Assembly: GCA_023565505.1 (NCBI GenBank)
Contig: JAIMBI010000010.1
Location: forward strand, 1 to 64,000
DNA from: Actinomycetes bacterium
GTDB taxonomy: Bacteria > Bacillota > Sulfobacillia > Sulfobacillales > JAIMBI01
Reading direction: 5' to 3'
DNA length: 64,000 bases
This document shows positions 27,716 through 35,698 of the stretch, piece after piece (the stretch's first letter is position 1; every line of letters begins with the position of its first letter). Position numbers and translations under genes: made by a program. Under the pieces are notes generated by a model, which saw only the letters and a program-made list of their open reading frames with translations, was not told the DNA's origin and did not search any database.

Positions 27716-27745
27716 ATTATAGCGAAGCCGTTGCCGGGCGGTAAA
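27716..27745 (-). promoter_or_regulatory. promoter of the cytochrome c gene
   Basis: On the minus strand TTTACC, an 18-base spacer and a consensus TATAAT. A second consensus TATAAT on the plus strand (27759-27764) points to the methyltransferase gene but lacks a good -35. Confidence 0.65.
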
Positions 27746-27807
27746 CAGAGGGCGGCGCTATAATGGCAACGAAATGCCATGGGAGACGCAGGGAGAGGAG
27801 GACGCGC

Positions 27808-28425
27808 ATGCCTGGGGCGGACGGACCCACCCCCCACGCCGGAGCCGGTTCGGGGCGGTGGCTCGACGACGAACATTTCCGGCATCTCCATCACCCGGAC
27901 CGCGAGCGATGGCTGCCCAAGGAACCGGTGCTCGCCATGCTGGCGCTGGCCCCCGGGATGACCGTCGCCGACGTGGGGGCGGGATCGGGGTACCTGACCG
28001 GCCCGCTGGCGGAGGCCGTCGGCCAGACGGGGGCGGTGTTTGCGGTCGATCCGAGTCCGGCGGCCCACCGGCACCTGGCGGAGCGGTTCGGGGGGGACGA
28101 GTGGCCCCAGGTGGTCCGTCGGGTGGGCACGGCCGAGGCCACCGGCCTTGCGGACGCGTCGGTCGACCGGATTCTGTGGCATGCCGTCTTCCACGAACTC
28201 GCCGACCGCGGCCGGGCCTGGGCCGAGGCGCGTCGCATCCTGAAGCCGGGGGGCCGGCTGGTCGTCGTGGATTGGAAGCCCGAGCCGACGCCGATGGGTC
28301 CGCCGGTGGCCGAACGGGTGGCCGCCGCCACCGCGGCGGCCGAGGCCGAAGCGGCAGGGTTCCGGGTGGTGGAGCGGACGGAGCCGGGGCCGGCGACCTG
28401 GGGCCTCGTGTTGGAGCGGCCATGA
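27808..28425 (+). CDS. class I SAM-dependent methyltransferase
   Basis: 205 aa from ATG 27808 (AGAGGAGG upstream). SAM-binding motif I VADVGAGSGYLTGPLAE, acidic VDPSP at the end of strand 2, and RILKPGGRLVVVDWKPEP typical of UbiE/ArsM-like enzymes. Substrate unknown. Its stop overlaps the acpS start in ATGA, so it is the first gene of the acpS-nnrDE-alr-mazEF run. Confidence 0.85.
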   Translation: MPGADGPTPHAGAGSGRWLDDEHFRHLHHPDRERWLPKEPVLAMLALAPGMTVADVGAGSGYLTGPLAEAVGQTGAVFAVDPSPAAHRHLAERFGGDEWPQVVRRVGTAEATGLADASVDRILWHAVFHELADRGRAWAEARRILKPGGRLVVVDWKPEPTPMGPPVAERVAAATAAAEAEAAGFRVVERTEPGPATWGLVLERP

Positions 28426-28799
28426 TTGCCGGCATCGGGGTGGACGTCGTCGAGGTGGAACGCCTCGCCCGGGCTCTCGAACGGCGCCCCCGGTTCCGAG
28501 AACGCGTGTTCGACCCGGAGGAGGTCCGGTACGCCGAGGGGCCGCATTACCTGGGGCGGCTCGCCGCCCGGTTCGCCGCCAAGGAGGCCGTGGTCAAGGC
28601 GTGCGGCGGCTTTCACGGATCGGGGTGGCGGGACATCGTGGTGTACGGCGCCCTGAACCGGCCGCCCCAGGTGGAGGTGCGGGGACCCCTGGGAGCGTGG
28701 ATCCGTGAACAGGGCGGGCGCCTGGCGGTGAGTCTGACCCACGAGCGCACCGTGGTGGCCGCCGTCGCCATTCTGGAACGGCCGGACGCGAGCGGATGA
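28422..28799 (+). CDS. acpS: holo-[acyl-carrier-protein] synthase
   Basis: Transfers 4'-phosphopantetheine from CoA to acyl carrier protein. 125 aa, standard. The Mg-binding Asp lies in GIGVDVVEVERL and the Glu in RFAAKEAVVKA; SLTHERTVVAAVAI closes the protein. ATG 28422 overlaps the previous stop. The order acpS-nnrDE-alr-mazEF matches the Bacillus acpS-alr-ndoAI region, which supports Bacillota ancestry. Confidence 0.95.
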   Translation: MIAGIGVDVVEVERLARALERRPRFRERVFDPEEVRYAEGPHYLGRLAARFAAKEAVVKACGGFHGSGWRDIVVYGALNRPPQVEVRGPLGAWIREQGGRLAVSLTHERTVVAAVAILERPDASG

Positions 28800-28851
28800 C
28801 CGGGCCGGGGGCAGCGGTGGACCGGTGCGGCGGCGCCGGGTCGCGGAGGTG

Positions 28852-30366
28852 GTGAGCCTGCTCATCTGGACGGCGGAGGAGGCGCGGGCCGCCGACCGCC
28901 AAGCCGAGGCGGAGGGGACCGCCGGCGCGTGGCTGATGGAGGCGGCCGGCGCTGCGGTGGCCCGGGCCGTCCGACAGCTCGGGGCGGGCCGCGTGCTGGT
29001 CGTGGCGGGCCCGGGGCAGAATGGGGGCGACGGCTGGGTGGCCGCCCGCCGGCTGGCGCGGGCCGGGGCAACGGTCCGCGTGGCGGCGCCGCTGGGCGTA
29101 CGGTTTGCCGAGGGGGAGCGCTGGCGGGCGGCGGCGCTGGGCGCAGGCGCCACCGTCGTGCCGGCCGAGACGGTGCTTGAGGCGGCCCGATGGGCGGACG
29201 TCGTGATCGACGCGGGGTTCGGCACCGGCTTGGCGCGCCCGCTGGCGCCGGCGTTCCAGGCGGTTCTCGACGCGGTGCGGGAGGCCGGACGGCCCGTGGT
29301 GGCGGTCGATCTCCCCAGCGGGGTCGATACCGACGACGGGGGGCTCCGGGGGGATCCGGTGCCGGCGACGGTGACCGTGACCTTCGGCGCGCTGAAGCCC
29401 GCCCATGTGCTCCATCCTGCGGCGGCCTACGCCGGTCGCCTGGTGGTGGCCGACATCGGCCTGCCCCGGCGTGTCGGGAAGGCCTGGCGGGTGGATGAGC
29501 CCGAGCGCCTCGTGGCCCTGCTGGGCGAGCGGCCGGCGACGGCGCACAAGTACCGGAGCGGGCGGTTGACCGTCGTGGCCGGATCCCGCGCCTACGCCGG
29601 TGCGGCCGGCCTGTGCGGCCTCGCCGCGGTGCGGACCGGTGCGGGGTACGTGGAGGTGCTGACGCCAGAGGCCGCGGCGGTGCGGCTGAGGTGGCTGCCG
29701 TTGATCGTACGCCCCCAGGCCGTGGACGACGTCGGACGGCTGGTGCTCGGGCCGGACGGGCGTGACGCCGTGGCCCGGGCGGCGGCGGTCGTGGTCGGGC
29801 CCGGCCTCGGCCCGACCCGCCCCGACGTGCTGGACGTCGCCCGAGCGACCGGACGTCCGGCCGTGGTCGACGCGGACGCCCTGGCGGCCTGGGCGGCGCT
29901 CGGTCGGCCACATTGGCCGTCCGCCGTGTTCACTCCCCACGAAGGCGAGGCGGCCCGGGTTTTGGGCACGAACCCCGGGTGGGTGGCCACCCACCGCCGC
30001 GAGGCGGCCCGGGCCCTGGCCGAGATGACCGGTGGGGTGGTGGTGCTCAAGGGGCCCCGTACGCTGGTGGCGGCCGCGGGAGACCCGGCGGTGTGGGTCA
30101 ACTGGGCGGGGGGCCCGGAGCTCGCCACGGCCGGGACGGGCGACGTCCTCGCGGGCATGGTGGGCACGCTCTTGGCCCGGGGGCTGGCCCCGGCCGACGC
30201 GGCGCGGCTCGCCGTGTGGTGGCACGGCGCGGCGGGCCATCTGGCGGCGCGGGAGCTTGGACGCGAAGCGGTGGGGGCCCAAGACGTGGCCGAGCGGATC
30301 GGCCGGGCGCGGGCGGAACTCGCGGCCGGCTGGCGCCCCCCCGATTGGCCGGAGGAGGGGTTCTGA
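28852..30366 (+). CDS. nnrDE: bifunctional NAD(P)H-hydrate epimerase / ADP-dependent dehydratase
   Basis: Repairs hydrated NADH and NADPH. The YjeF_N epimerase domain (residues about 1-215) has GPGQNGGDGWVAARRL and DLPSGVDTDDG; the ribokinase-like C-domain (from about 225) has GPGLGPTRPD, FTPHEGEAARVLG and GTGDVLAGMVG. About 500 aa, the usual fusion. GTG 28852 is annotated, but it is only 2 bases from the GGAGG site; CTG 28858, 8 bases away, fits better and gives the standard short N-terminus. The C-terminal stop overlaps the alr start. Confidence 0.93.
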   Translation: MSLLIWTAEEARAADRQAEAEGTAGAWLMEAAGAAVARAVRQLGAGRVLVVAGPGQNGGDGWVAARRLARAGATVRVAAPLGVRFAEGERWRAAALGAGATVVPAETVLEAARWADVVIDAGFGTGLARPLAPAFQAVLDAVREAGRPVVAVDLPSGVDTDDGGLRGDPVPATVTVTFGALKPAHVLHPAAAYAGRLVVADIGLPRRVGKAWRVDEPERLVALLGERPATAHKYRSGRLTVVAGSRAYAGAAGLCGLAAVRTGAGYVEVLTPEAAAVRLRWLPLIVRPQAVDDVGRLVLGPDGRDAVARAAAVVVGPGLGPTRPDVLDVARATGRPAVVDADALAAWAALGRPHWPSAVFTPHEGEAARVLGTNPGWVATHRREAARALAEMTGGVVVLKGPRTLVAAAGDPAVWVNWAGGPELATAGTGDVLAGMVGTLLARGLAPADAARLAVWWHGAAGHLAARELGREAVGAQDVAERIGRARAELAAGWRPPDWPEEGF

Positions 30367-31529
30367 CGCAGGCAGGGGGACGACCGACGGTTGCCGAAGT
30401 CGACCTCGACGCGGTGGCGGCCAATGTCCGCACGTATCGCGAGCGGTTGGGTCCCCGGACCGCGGTCTGGGCGGTGGTCAAGGCCGACGCGTACGGGCAC
30501 GGTGCCGTGCCCGTGGCCCGGGCGGCGCTCCGGGCGGGGGCCGAGGGGCTCGCGGTGGCGCTGGCGGAGGAGGGCGTGGCCCTCCGCGAGGCCGGGGTCG
30601 AAGCGCCGATCCTGGTCCTGGGCGCCTCCTGGGGGCGCCAACCGGAATGGATCGCCCGGTATGGCCTGGAAGCGGCGGTGACCGACCTCGGAACGGCCGA
30701 ACGCCTCGCGGCGGCCGGCGCGGCGACCGGCCGGGCGGTACGGATCCACATCAAAGTAGATACCGGGATGGGCCGGGTGGGGTTCCTCTGGGACGGCCCG
30801 GTCGTGGAACAGGTGGGCCGGGTGCTCCGGCTGCCGGGGCTCGTGCCGGCCGGACTGATGACCCACCTGGCCCAGGCCGACGAAGCCGACCCCGCACCCA
30901 CCCGGCGGCAGTGGGAGCGGTTCCTGGACGTGGTCGAAGCGCTCAGGCGGGCGGGCATCGAGTTTCCCCGGGTGCACGCGGCCAACTCGGCCGCGGGGTG
31001 GCGGTTCCCCGGCATGGGAGCCGACCTCGTCCGCCTCGGCATCGCCCTGTACGGGCTGTCGCCGGGGGTCGACGGGCCGCCGCTCCGGCCCGCCATGACG
31101 GTGCGGAGCGCCGTGGTCCAGGTCAAGCGCGTGGGGCCGGGATTCGCGGTGGGCTACGGGGCGACGTACCGGACGCCCGGGCCGACCACGCTGGCCACGA
31201 TCCCCATGGGCTACGCCGACGGTCTCCGGCGGGGCTTGTCCAACCGGGGGGCGGTGGTGCTTCACGGGCGGCGCGCGCCGATCGTCGGTCGGGTGTCGAT
31301 GGACCAGATCGTGGTGGCGGCCCCCGCCGGGGTCGACGTGGCCCCAGGGGACCCGGTGGTGATCCTGGGATCCGAGGGTGAGGCCGCCGTCACGGCGGAG
31401 GATTGGGCGCGTTGGCTCGACACCATCCCCTACGAGGTGGTGACCGGGATCTCGGCCCGGGTGCCACGCGTATACCGCGTCGCGGGGCGGCTCGTCGAGG
31501 CGGGCGAGGTGCCGGCGGCGCTGGGTTGA
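30363..31529 (+). CDS. alr: alanine racemase (CTG start)
   Basis: PLP enzyme making D-alanine for peptidoglycan; 388 aa. Schiff-base Lys in [10 protein letters not shown] near residue 41, PLP-side Tyr/Arg segment [14 protein letters not shown], and the catalytic Tyr in [10 protein letters not shown] near 263. No ATG, GTG or TTG precedes the conserved start [10 protein letters not shown] at a usable position. CTG 30363 overlaps the nnrDE stop (CTGA), lies 7 bases after GGAGG and gives a normal length, so CTG initiation is inferred. In D-alanine-dependent bacteria the gene is essential. Confidence 0.94.
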   Translation: MTQAGGRPTVAEVDLDAVAANVRTYRERLGPRTAVWAVVKADAYGHGAVPVARAALRAGAEGLAVALAEEGVALREAGVEAPILVLGASWGRQPEWIARYGLEAAVTDLGTAERLAAAGAATGRAVRIHIKVDTGMGRVGFLWDGPVVEQVGRVLRLPGLVPAGLMTHLAQADEADPAPTRRQWERFLDVVEALRRAGIEFPRVHAANSAAGWRFPGMGADLVRLGIALYGLSPGVDGPPLRPAMTVRSAVVQVKRVGPGFAVGYGATYRTPGPTTLATIPMGYADGLRRGLSNRGAVVLHGRRAPIVGRVSMDQIVVAAPAGVDVAPGDPVVILGSEGEAAVTAEDWARWLDTIPYEVVTGISARVPRVYRVAGRLVEAGEVPAALG

Positions 31530-31582
31530 GTCTCCCGGTGGGCGGGGGAAAGTCCGGGGGACAAGAGGCGGGAGGACGGCAG

Positions 31583-31831
31583 ATGGGCAACGGACACATG
31601 CGCGTCGTCGTGCGGATGCCGAACGGGTTGGTGGAGGCGCTGGACGCCCTGTCGCGGCAGGAGAACCGGTGCCGCAGCGACCTCATCCGCGAGTCGGTGG
31701 CGGAGTACCTGCGGCGGCGGGATCGGGACGCGCTCCGCGAGCAGCTCATCCGGGGCTACCAGGAGTGGGGCGCCGTCAACCAGGCGCTCGCCGAGGCCGA
31801 GTGGGATTGGACCGACCCACCCCGCGAATGA
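31583..31831 (+). CDS. MazE/EndoAI-type ribbon-helix-helix antitoxin
   Basis: 82 aa. Residues 6-45 form a ribbon-helix-helix DNA-binding domain ([17 protein letters not shown]...[12 protein letters not shown]). The acidic tail, rich in Trp and Glu ([14 protein letters not shown]), is where such antitoxins wrap the toxin. ATG 31583 follows GGGAGGA; ATG 31598 is also possible. It overlaps the toxin start in ATGA and lies downstream of alr, exactly as ndoAI does in Bacillus. It should neutralise the toxin and autorepress. Confidence 0.9.
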   Translation: MGNGHMRVVVRMPNGLVEALDALSRQENRCRSDLIRESVAEYLRRRDRDALREQLIRGYQEWGAVNQALAEAEWDWTDPPRE

Positions 31832-32184
31832 CCGCGCCGATCCGGCGGGGCGACGTGTTCTTCGCCGACCTCTCCCCCGTGGTCGGCTCGGAACAAGGGG
31901 GGTTCCGCCCGGTCGTGGTGCTGCAGAACGACATCGGCAATCGCTACAGCCCGACGGTCATCGTCTGCGCCGTCACCTCCCGGCGGGACAAGGCGGAGCT
32001 GCCGATCCACGTGGCGCTGACCGCGGACGAGTCGCCCCTGGGCCGCGACTGCCTGCTGCTCCTGGAGCAGATTCGCACCATCGACAAACGCCGGCTTAAG
32101 GAGCGGGTCGGGCACCTGCCGCCCCATATCATGGAGCGGGTGAACCGGGCGCTGATGATCAGCCTGGGCCTGGTGGATTTGTAA
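31828..32184 (+). CDS. mazF: MazF/EndoA-type mRNA endoribonuclease toxin
   Basis: 118 aa, the size of Bacillus Endo[21 protein letters not shown] followed by RPVVVLQND carries the catalytic Arg, and VIVCAVTSR the catalytic Thr. It ends with the usual KERVG.L helix ([20 protein letters not shown]). EndoA-type enzymes cut mRNA at short U-rich sites; the exact motif here is unknown. Translationally coupled to the antitoxin. Confidence 0.95.
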   Translation: MTAPIRRGDVFFADLSPVVGSEQGGFRPVVVLQNDIGNRYSPTVIVCAVTSRRDKAELPIHVALTADESPLGRDCLLLLEQIRTIDKRRLKERVGHLPPHIMERVNRALMISLGLVDL

Positions 32185-32204
32185 CGGCGGGGGGGGGGAC
32201 ACCG

Positions 32205-32924
32205 GTGCCAAAGCCGCTCATCGGCATCACGGCGGTGCGCGTGACGCGGTCGGCGCATCCCCGGGACCAACTGAAGGCGGCGTATGCGGAGGCCGTGCAG
32301 GCGGCCGGCGGGGTCCCGGTCATCGTCCCCAACGGCGCGGGACCGGAACTCTTGGCGTACGTCGACGGTCTGCTCCTGACGGGGGGCGGGGACGTCGACC
32401 CGGCTTGGTTCGGCGAGGCCGACGACGGGACCGACTGGAGCGGGGTGGAGCCGCTCCGCGACGAGACGGAGATCGGGTTGGTGCGGGCGGCCGATCCGGA
32501 TCTGCCCGTGCTCGGAATCTGCCGGGGCATGCAGGTCTTGGCCGTAGCGCTCGGGGGACGCCTGGTGCAGGATCTCGGCCGCGGCTGGCCCGGGGCGGGC
32601 GTCCATCGGCCGGCGGAGGCCGACGGGGACGTCCGGCACCCCGTGCGGCTGGACCCGGGGAGCCGTCTCGCGGGGATGCTCGGCGGGACGACCCTGACGG
32701 TCAACTCGGCGCATCACCAGGCCGTGCGGACCTGTCCGCCGGGCTTCGTGCCCGTGGCCTGGGCGCCCGACGAGGTGGTGGAAGCGATGGAGGAACCCGG
32801 CCGCCGGTTCCGGATCGGGGTGCAGTGGCATCCCGAGGACCTTTACCGGGAATGGGAGCATGCGGCGCGCCTGTTCGGGGCGTTCGTGGAGGCGGCGGCC
32901 CGCCGCCGGACGGCCCGTGGCTGA
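32205..32924 (+). CDS. class I glutamine amidotransferase-like, gamma-glutamyl-gamma-aminobutyrate hydrolase family
   Basis: PuuD-type peptidase C26 protein, 239 aa, GTG start. Catalytic Cys in GICRGMQVL near residue 107, with the downstream His and Glu in QWHPED; SAHHQ precedes it. The family removes gamma-glutamyl groups, for example from gamma-glutamyl-GABA, and may act in polyamine or nitrogen salvage. A G10 run (32189-32198) lies where the ribosome site should be. The next gene, an asparaginase, overlaps its end by 8 bases, suggesting a small nitrogen-salvage operon. Confidence 0.87.
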   Translation: MPKPLIGITAVRVTRSAHPRDQLKAAYAEAVQAAGGVPVIVPNGAGPELLAYVDGLLLTGGGDVDPAWFGEADDGTDWSGVEPLRDETEIGLVRAADPDLPVLGICRGMQVLAVALGGRLVQDLGRGWPGAGVHRPAEADGDVRHPVRLDPGSRLAGMLGGTTLTVNSAHHQAVRTCPPGFVPVAWAPDEVVEAMEEPGRRFRIGVQWHPEDLYREWEHAARLFGAFVEAAARRRTARG

Positions 32925-33942
32925 GGCGGCGCTGGAGTTCCGGCGGGGCGAGCGGGTGGAGAGCGTGGCCCGGGCCGATGCTGCCGTGGTCGACAGCGCC
33001 GGCCAGTTGGTGGCGTGGTTCGGGGATCCCGACCGGGAGGCGTACTGGCGCTCCGCGGCCAAGCCGCTGCAGGCCATGAGCGTCGTGCTGAGCGGCGCCG
33101 CGGAACAGTTCGGGTTGGGCGCGGAGGACCTCGCGCTCATCGCGGGGTCGCACAGCGGCGAGCCGTTCCACGCGGAGCGGGTGGCAGCGCTGCTGGCCCG
33201 GGCCGGGGTTGACGAGGCGGCCCTGGTGCTCGCGCCTGTCTGGCCGCGTCACGCCGGCACCGCGCATCAGCGGCGGAGGGAGGGGGCCGGGCCCTCACGC
33301 CTGGCCCACCAGTGTTCGGGCAAGCATGCCGGGATGATGCTCACGGCCAGGGCGCTGGGCGCTCCCTTCGCGGGCTACGCCGATCCCGACCACCCGGTGC
33401 AGCGCGGCATCCGGGAGCGTGTGGCGCTGTGGTCCGGACTGAGGCTTCCCGGCGCGGTGCACGTGGCGGTCGACGGCTGCGGCGTGCCCACCTTCTACGG
33501 CTCCCTCCGCCAGATGGCCTGGACGTACGCCCGGCTCGGGGATCCGCGCGGACTGCCCGATGCCGAGGCGGCGGCGGGGCATCTGGTGGCCGAGGCGATG
33601 CGGCGTCATCCCGAGTGGGTGTCGGGGACCGGTCGTCTCGAGGTGGACCTGGCGGCGGCGCTGGAGCATCGCATCATCGCCAAAGAGGGGGCAGAAGCCC
33701 TGTTCTGCGCGGCGCTGCCCGACCGCGGGCTGGGCTTGGCGGTGAAGATCGAGGACGGCAATCCTCGGGCCGTGCGCCCGGTCGTGGCGGCGCTGCTGGT
33801 GCTGTTGGGCGGGTTCGGGGAGGACAAGCTGCGCACGCTGGCGGGCTGGGCCCATCCCGAACGGACCAACCCCCAGGGCCAGGCGGTGGGGGAGATCGTA
33901 CCGGTGTTCACGCTCAAGTGGACGAAAGGGGGCCAGGGATAG
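32917..33942 (+). CDS. asparaginase II family protein
   Basis: 341 aa from GTG 32917, overlapping the previous stop. The PF06089 pattern is present: RSAAKPLQA near residue 46, GSHSGEPFHAERV, the CSGKHAGM catalytic-region motif, and VDGCGVPTFYGSLRQMA. The family is distinct from classical type I/II asparaginases and many members are untested. Four bases separate it from the amidohydrolase, so the three genes are probably one transcript. Confidence 0.87.
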   Translation: MAEAALEFRRGERVESVARADAAVVDSAGQLVAWFGDPDREAYWRSAAKPLQAMSVVLSGAAEQFGLGAEDLALIAGSHSGEPFHAERVAALLARAGVDEAALVLAPVWPRHAGTAHQRRREGAGPSRLAHQCSGKHAGMMLTARALGAPFAGYADPDHPVQRGIRERVALWSGLRLPGAVHVAVDGCGVPTFYGSLRQMAWTYARLGDPRGLPDAEAAAGHLVAEAMRRHPEWVSGTGRLEVDLAAALEHRIIAKEGAEALFCAALPDRGLGLAVKIEDGNPRAVRPVVAALLVLLGGFGEDKLRTLAGWAHPERTNPQGQAVGEIVPVFTLKWTKGGQG

Positions 33943-33945
33943 GCC

Positions 33946-35094
33946 ATGTGGGCCCTCACCAACGTGCGCGTCCTCGACGGTCGGGGCGGTTTTTACGAGG
34001 GCGCCGGCGTGCTGGTGGACGATTTCGGGCGCATCGCCGCCGTCGCGACCAACCTCGCGCCGCCGGCCGGCATCCCGGTGACGGACGGTCACAACCTGTG
34101 GCTCCTGCCGGGGATGGTCGACGCGCATACCCACCTGGGGCTCAGCACCAGCGGCGAACCCGAGGCGTACGAGGACGTCAACGAATCCACCGAACCCGTC
34201 ACGGCCGACGTACGGGCCCTCGACGGCATCAACCCGGAGGACCCGGCCATCGCGGAGGCCTTGGCGGCGGGGGTCACGGCGGCGTTCGTCACCATGGGCT
34301 CGGCGAACGTGCTGGGCGGCATCGGGGCGACCATCCACCTGGCGGGACGGACCGTCGAGGAAATGGTGATGGTCCCCGCGGCGGGCATGAAGGCGGCCCT
34401 GGGCGAGAACCCCAAACGCTGGCACGGGGAGCGCCACGGCCGGCGGCCGCGGACGCGACCGGGTACGGCGGCGGTGCTGCGGGAATGGTTGGAACGCGCC
34501 CGCCGCTATGCCGCGAACCCGCCGGTGACGGCCAAGGACTGGGACCCCAAGCTCGAGGCGCTGGCCATGGTCGTCCGCGGGGATGTGCCGCTGCGGATTC
34601 ACTGCCATCGGGCCGACGACATCCTCACGGCGCATCGGGTGGCTGCGGAATTCGGCCTCCGGTGGGTCATCGACCACGGGACCGAGGCCGACCGGGTGGT
34701 GGAGCATGTGGTCCGTTGGGGCGTCCCGGCGGTCATCGGGCCGTCGTTCGCCACCCGGGTCAAGCTCGAGCTCAAGCACATGCACTTCCGGACCCCCGGC
34801 ATTCTCGCCCGGGCGGGCGTCCCCACGGCCATCGCCTCGGACCACCCCGTGGTGCCTTCGGAGTACTTGGCCGTCTACGCCGGTTTAGCGGTCCGGGAAG
34901 GCATGGACCCCGCCCACGCCTTGGCGGCGGTGACGTCCGTCCCAGCGGCCATCTGCGGCATCGGCGACCGCGTCGGGACCATCGAGGCGGGCAAGGAGGC
35001 CGATTTCGTCCTGTGGGAGGCCAACCCGCTCGAGTCCCTCCAGGCCCGCCCCCGCGCCGTCTACATCGGTGGGGAGATTGTGTTCCAGCGCTAG
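33946..35094 (+). CDS. amidohydrolase family protein (imidazolonepropionase-like)
   Basis: Metal-dependent hydrolase, 382 aa. The metal-ligand motif GMVDAHTHLG lies near residue 58; HCHRADD and IDHGTEAD around 225-246 supply later His ligands, and ASDHPVVPSEYL the Asp. It ends in GTIEAGKEADFVLWEANPLE, the usual beta-sandwich return. The substrate is unknown; context (asparaginase, amidotransferase) suggests a nitrogen compound. Confidence 0.87.
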   Translation: MWALTNVRVLDGRGGFYEGAGVLVDDFGRIAAVATNLAPPAGIPVTDGHNLWLLPGMVDAHTHLGLSTSGEPEAYEDVNESTEPVTADVRALDGINPEDPAIAEALAAGVTAAFVTMGSANVLGGIGATIHLAGRTVEEMVMVPAAGMKAALGENPKRWHGERHGRRPRTRPGTAAVLREWLERARRYAANPPVTAKDWDPKLEALAMVVRGDVPLRIHCHRADDILTAHRVAAEFGLRWVIDHGTEADRVVEHVVRWGVPAVIGPSFATRVKLELKHMHFRTPGILARAGVPTAIASDHPVVPSEYLAVYAGLAVREGMDPAHALAAVTSVPAAICGIGDRVGTIEAGKEADFVLWEANPLESLQARPRAVYIGGEIVFQR

Positions 35095-35120
35095 GGGCGA
35101 GGTGGGACCCGAAGCAAGGA

Positions 35121-35158
35121 TTGACAGTAGAGAGGCTTTCTTATTAGAATGTCTCTAA
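35121..35158 (+). promoter_or_regulatory. rubrerythrin-operon promoter with overlapping PerR-like operator
   Basis: Consensus TTGACA (35121-35126), an 18-base spacer and TAGAAT (35145-35150). The palindrome TTAGAATGTCTCTAA (35144-35158) covers the -10 box. It has 7-1-7 symmetry with the outer five bases of each arm perfect (TTAGA/TCTAA), close to the PerR box TTATAATNATTATAA. Binding there would block RNA polymerase, and a Fur/PerR-family gene is encoded in the same operon. Inference from sequence only. Confidence 0.7.
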
Positions 35159-35213
35159 ACTACATATCATTTTTGCGGCCGTGACGCTCACGGCCCAAAG
35201 GAGCGGGAGAGAC

Positions 35214-35639
35214 ATGCCATCGCTGAAGGGCACCAAGACGGAAGAGAACCTCAAGGCCGGCTTCGCCGGCGAGAGCCAAGCCAACCGACGGTACCTGTAC
35301 TTCGCGCGCAAGGCGGACGTCGAGGGGTATCCCGAGATCGCCGGGCTGTTCCGGGACGTGGCGGAGGGGGAGACGGGCCACGCCTTCGGCCACTTCGAGT
35401 TCCTCGAGGAGGTCGGCGACCCGGTGACCGGCGTGCCCGTCGGCACGACGGAGCAGAACCTTCAGAGCGCCATCGAGGGCGAGACCTACGAGTACACCCA
35501 GATGTACCCCGGCTTCGCCAAGACGGCGCGGGAGGAAGGGTTCGACGAGATCGCGGAGTGGTTCGAGACCTTGGCCCGCGCGGAGAAATCGCACGCAGGG
35601 CGGTTCACGAAGGGACTGGAGACGCTTCGGGCGGGTTAG
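35214..35639 (+). CDS. rubrerythrin (short form, diiron only)
   Basis: Non-haem diiron peroxidase that reduces hydrogen peroxide. 141 aa from ATG 35214 (AAAGGAG upstream). Ferritin-like four-helix ligands: [26 protein letters not shown] and AEKSHAGRF. The C-terminal rubredoxin domain is absent, so electrons must come from another protein, perhaps the Fe-S protein encoded next. First gene of a five-gene operon under the PerR-like promoter. Confidence 0.93.
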   Translation: MPSLKGTKTEENLKAGFAGESQANRRYLYFARKADVEGYPEIAGLFRDVAEGETGHAFGHFEFLEEVGDPVTGVPVGTTEQNLQSAIEGETYEYTQMYPGFAKTAREEGFDEIAEWFETLARAEKSHAGRFTKGLETLRAG

Positions 35640-35698
35640 CGGGAGACGGGGGGCGGAGGCCCCCCTTTCCCTCGCGTCGCCGGAGGAGGAGGTGCGCG

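Noticed and set aside
32189-32198. G10 run as a programmed frameshift site
   Set aside because: It lies between genes, not within a coding frame; only a possible effect on the ribosome site remains.
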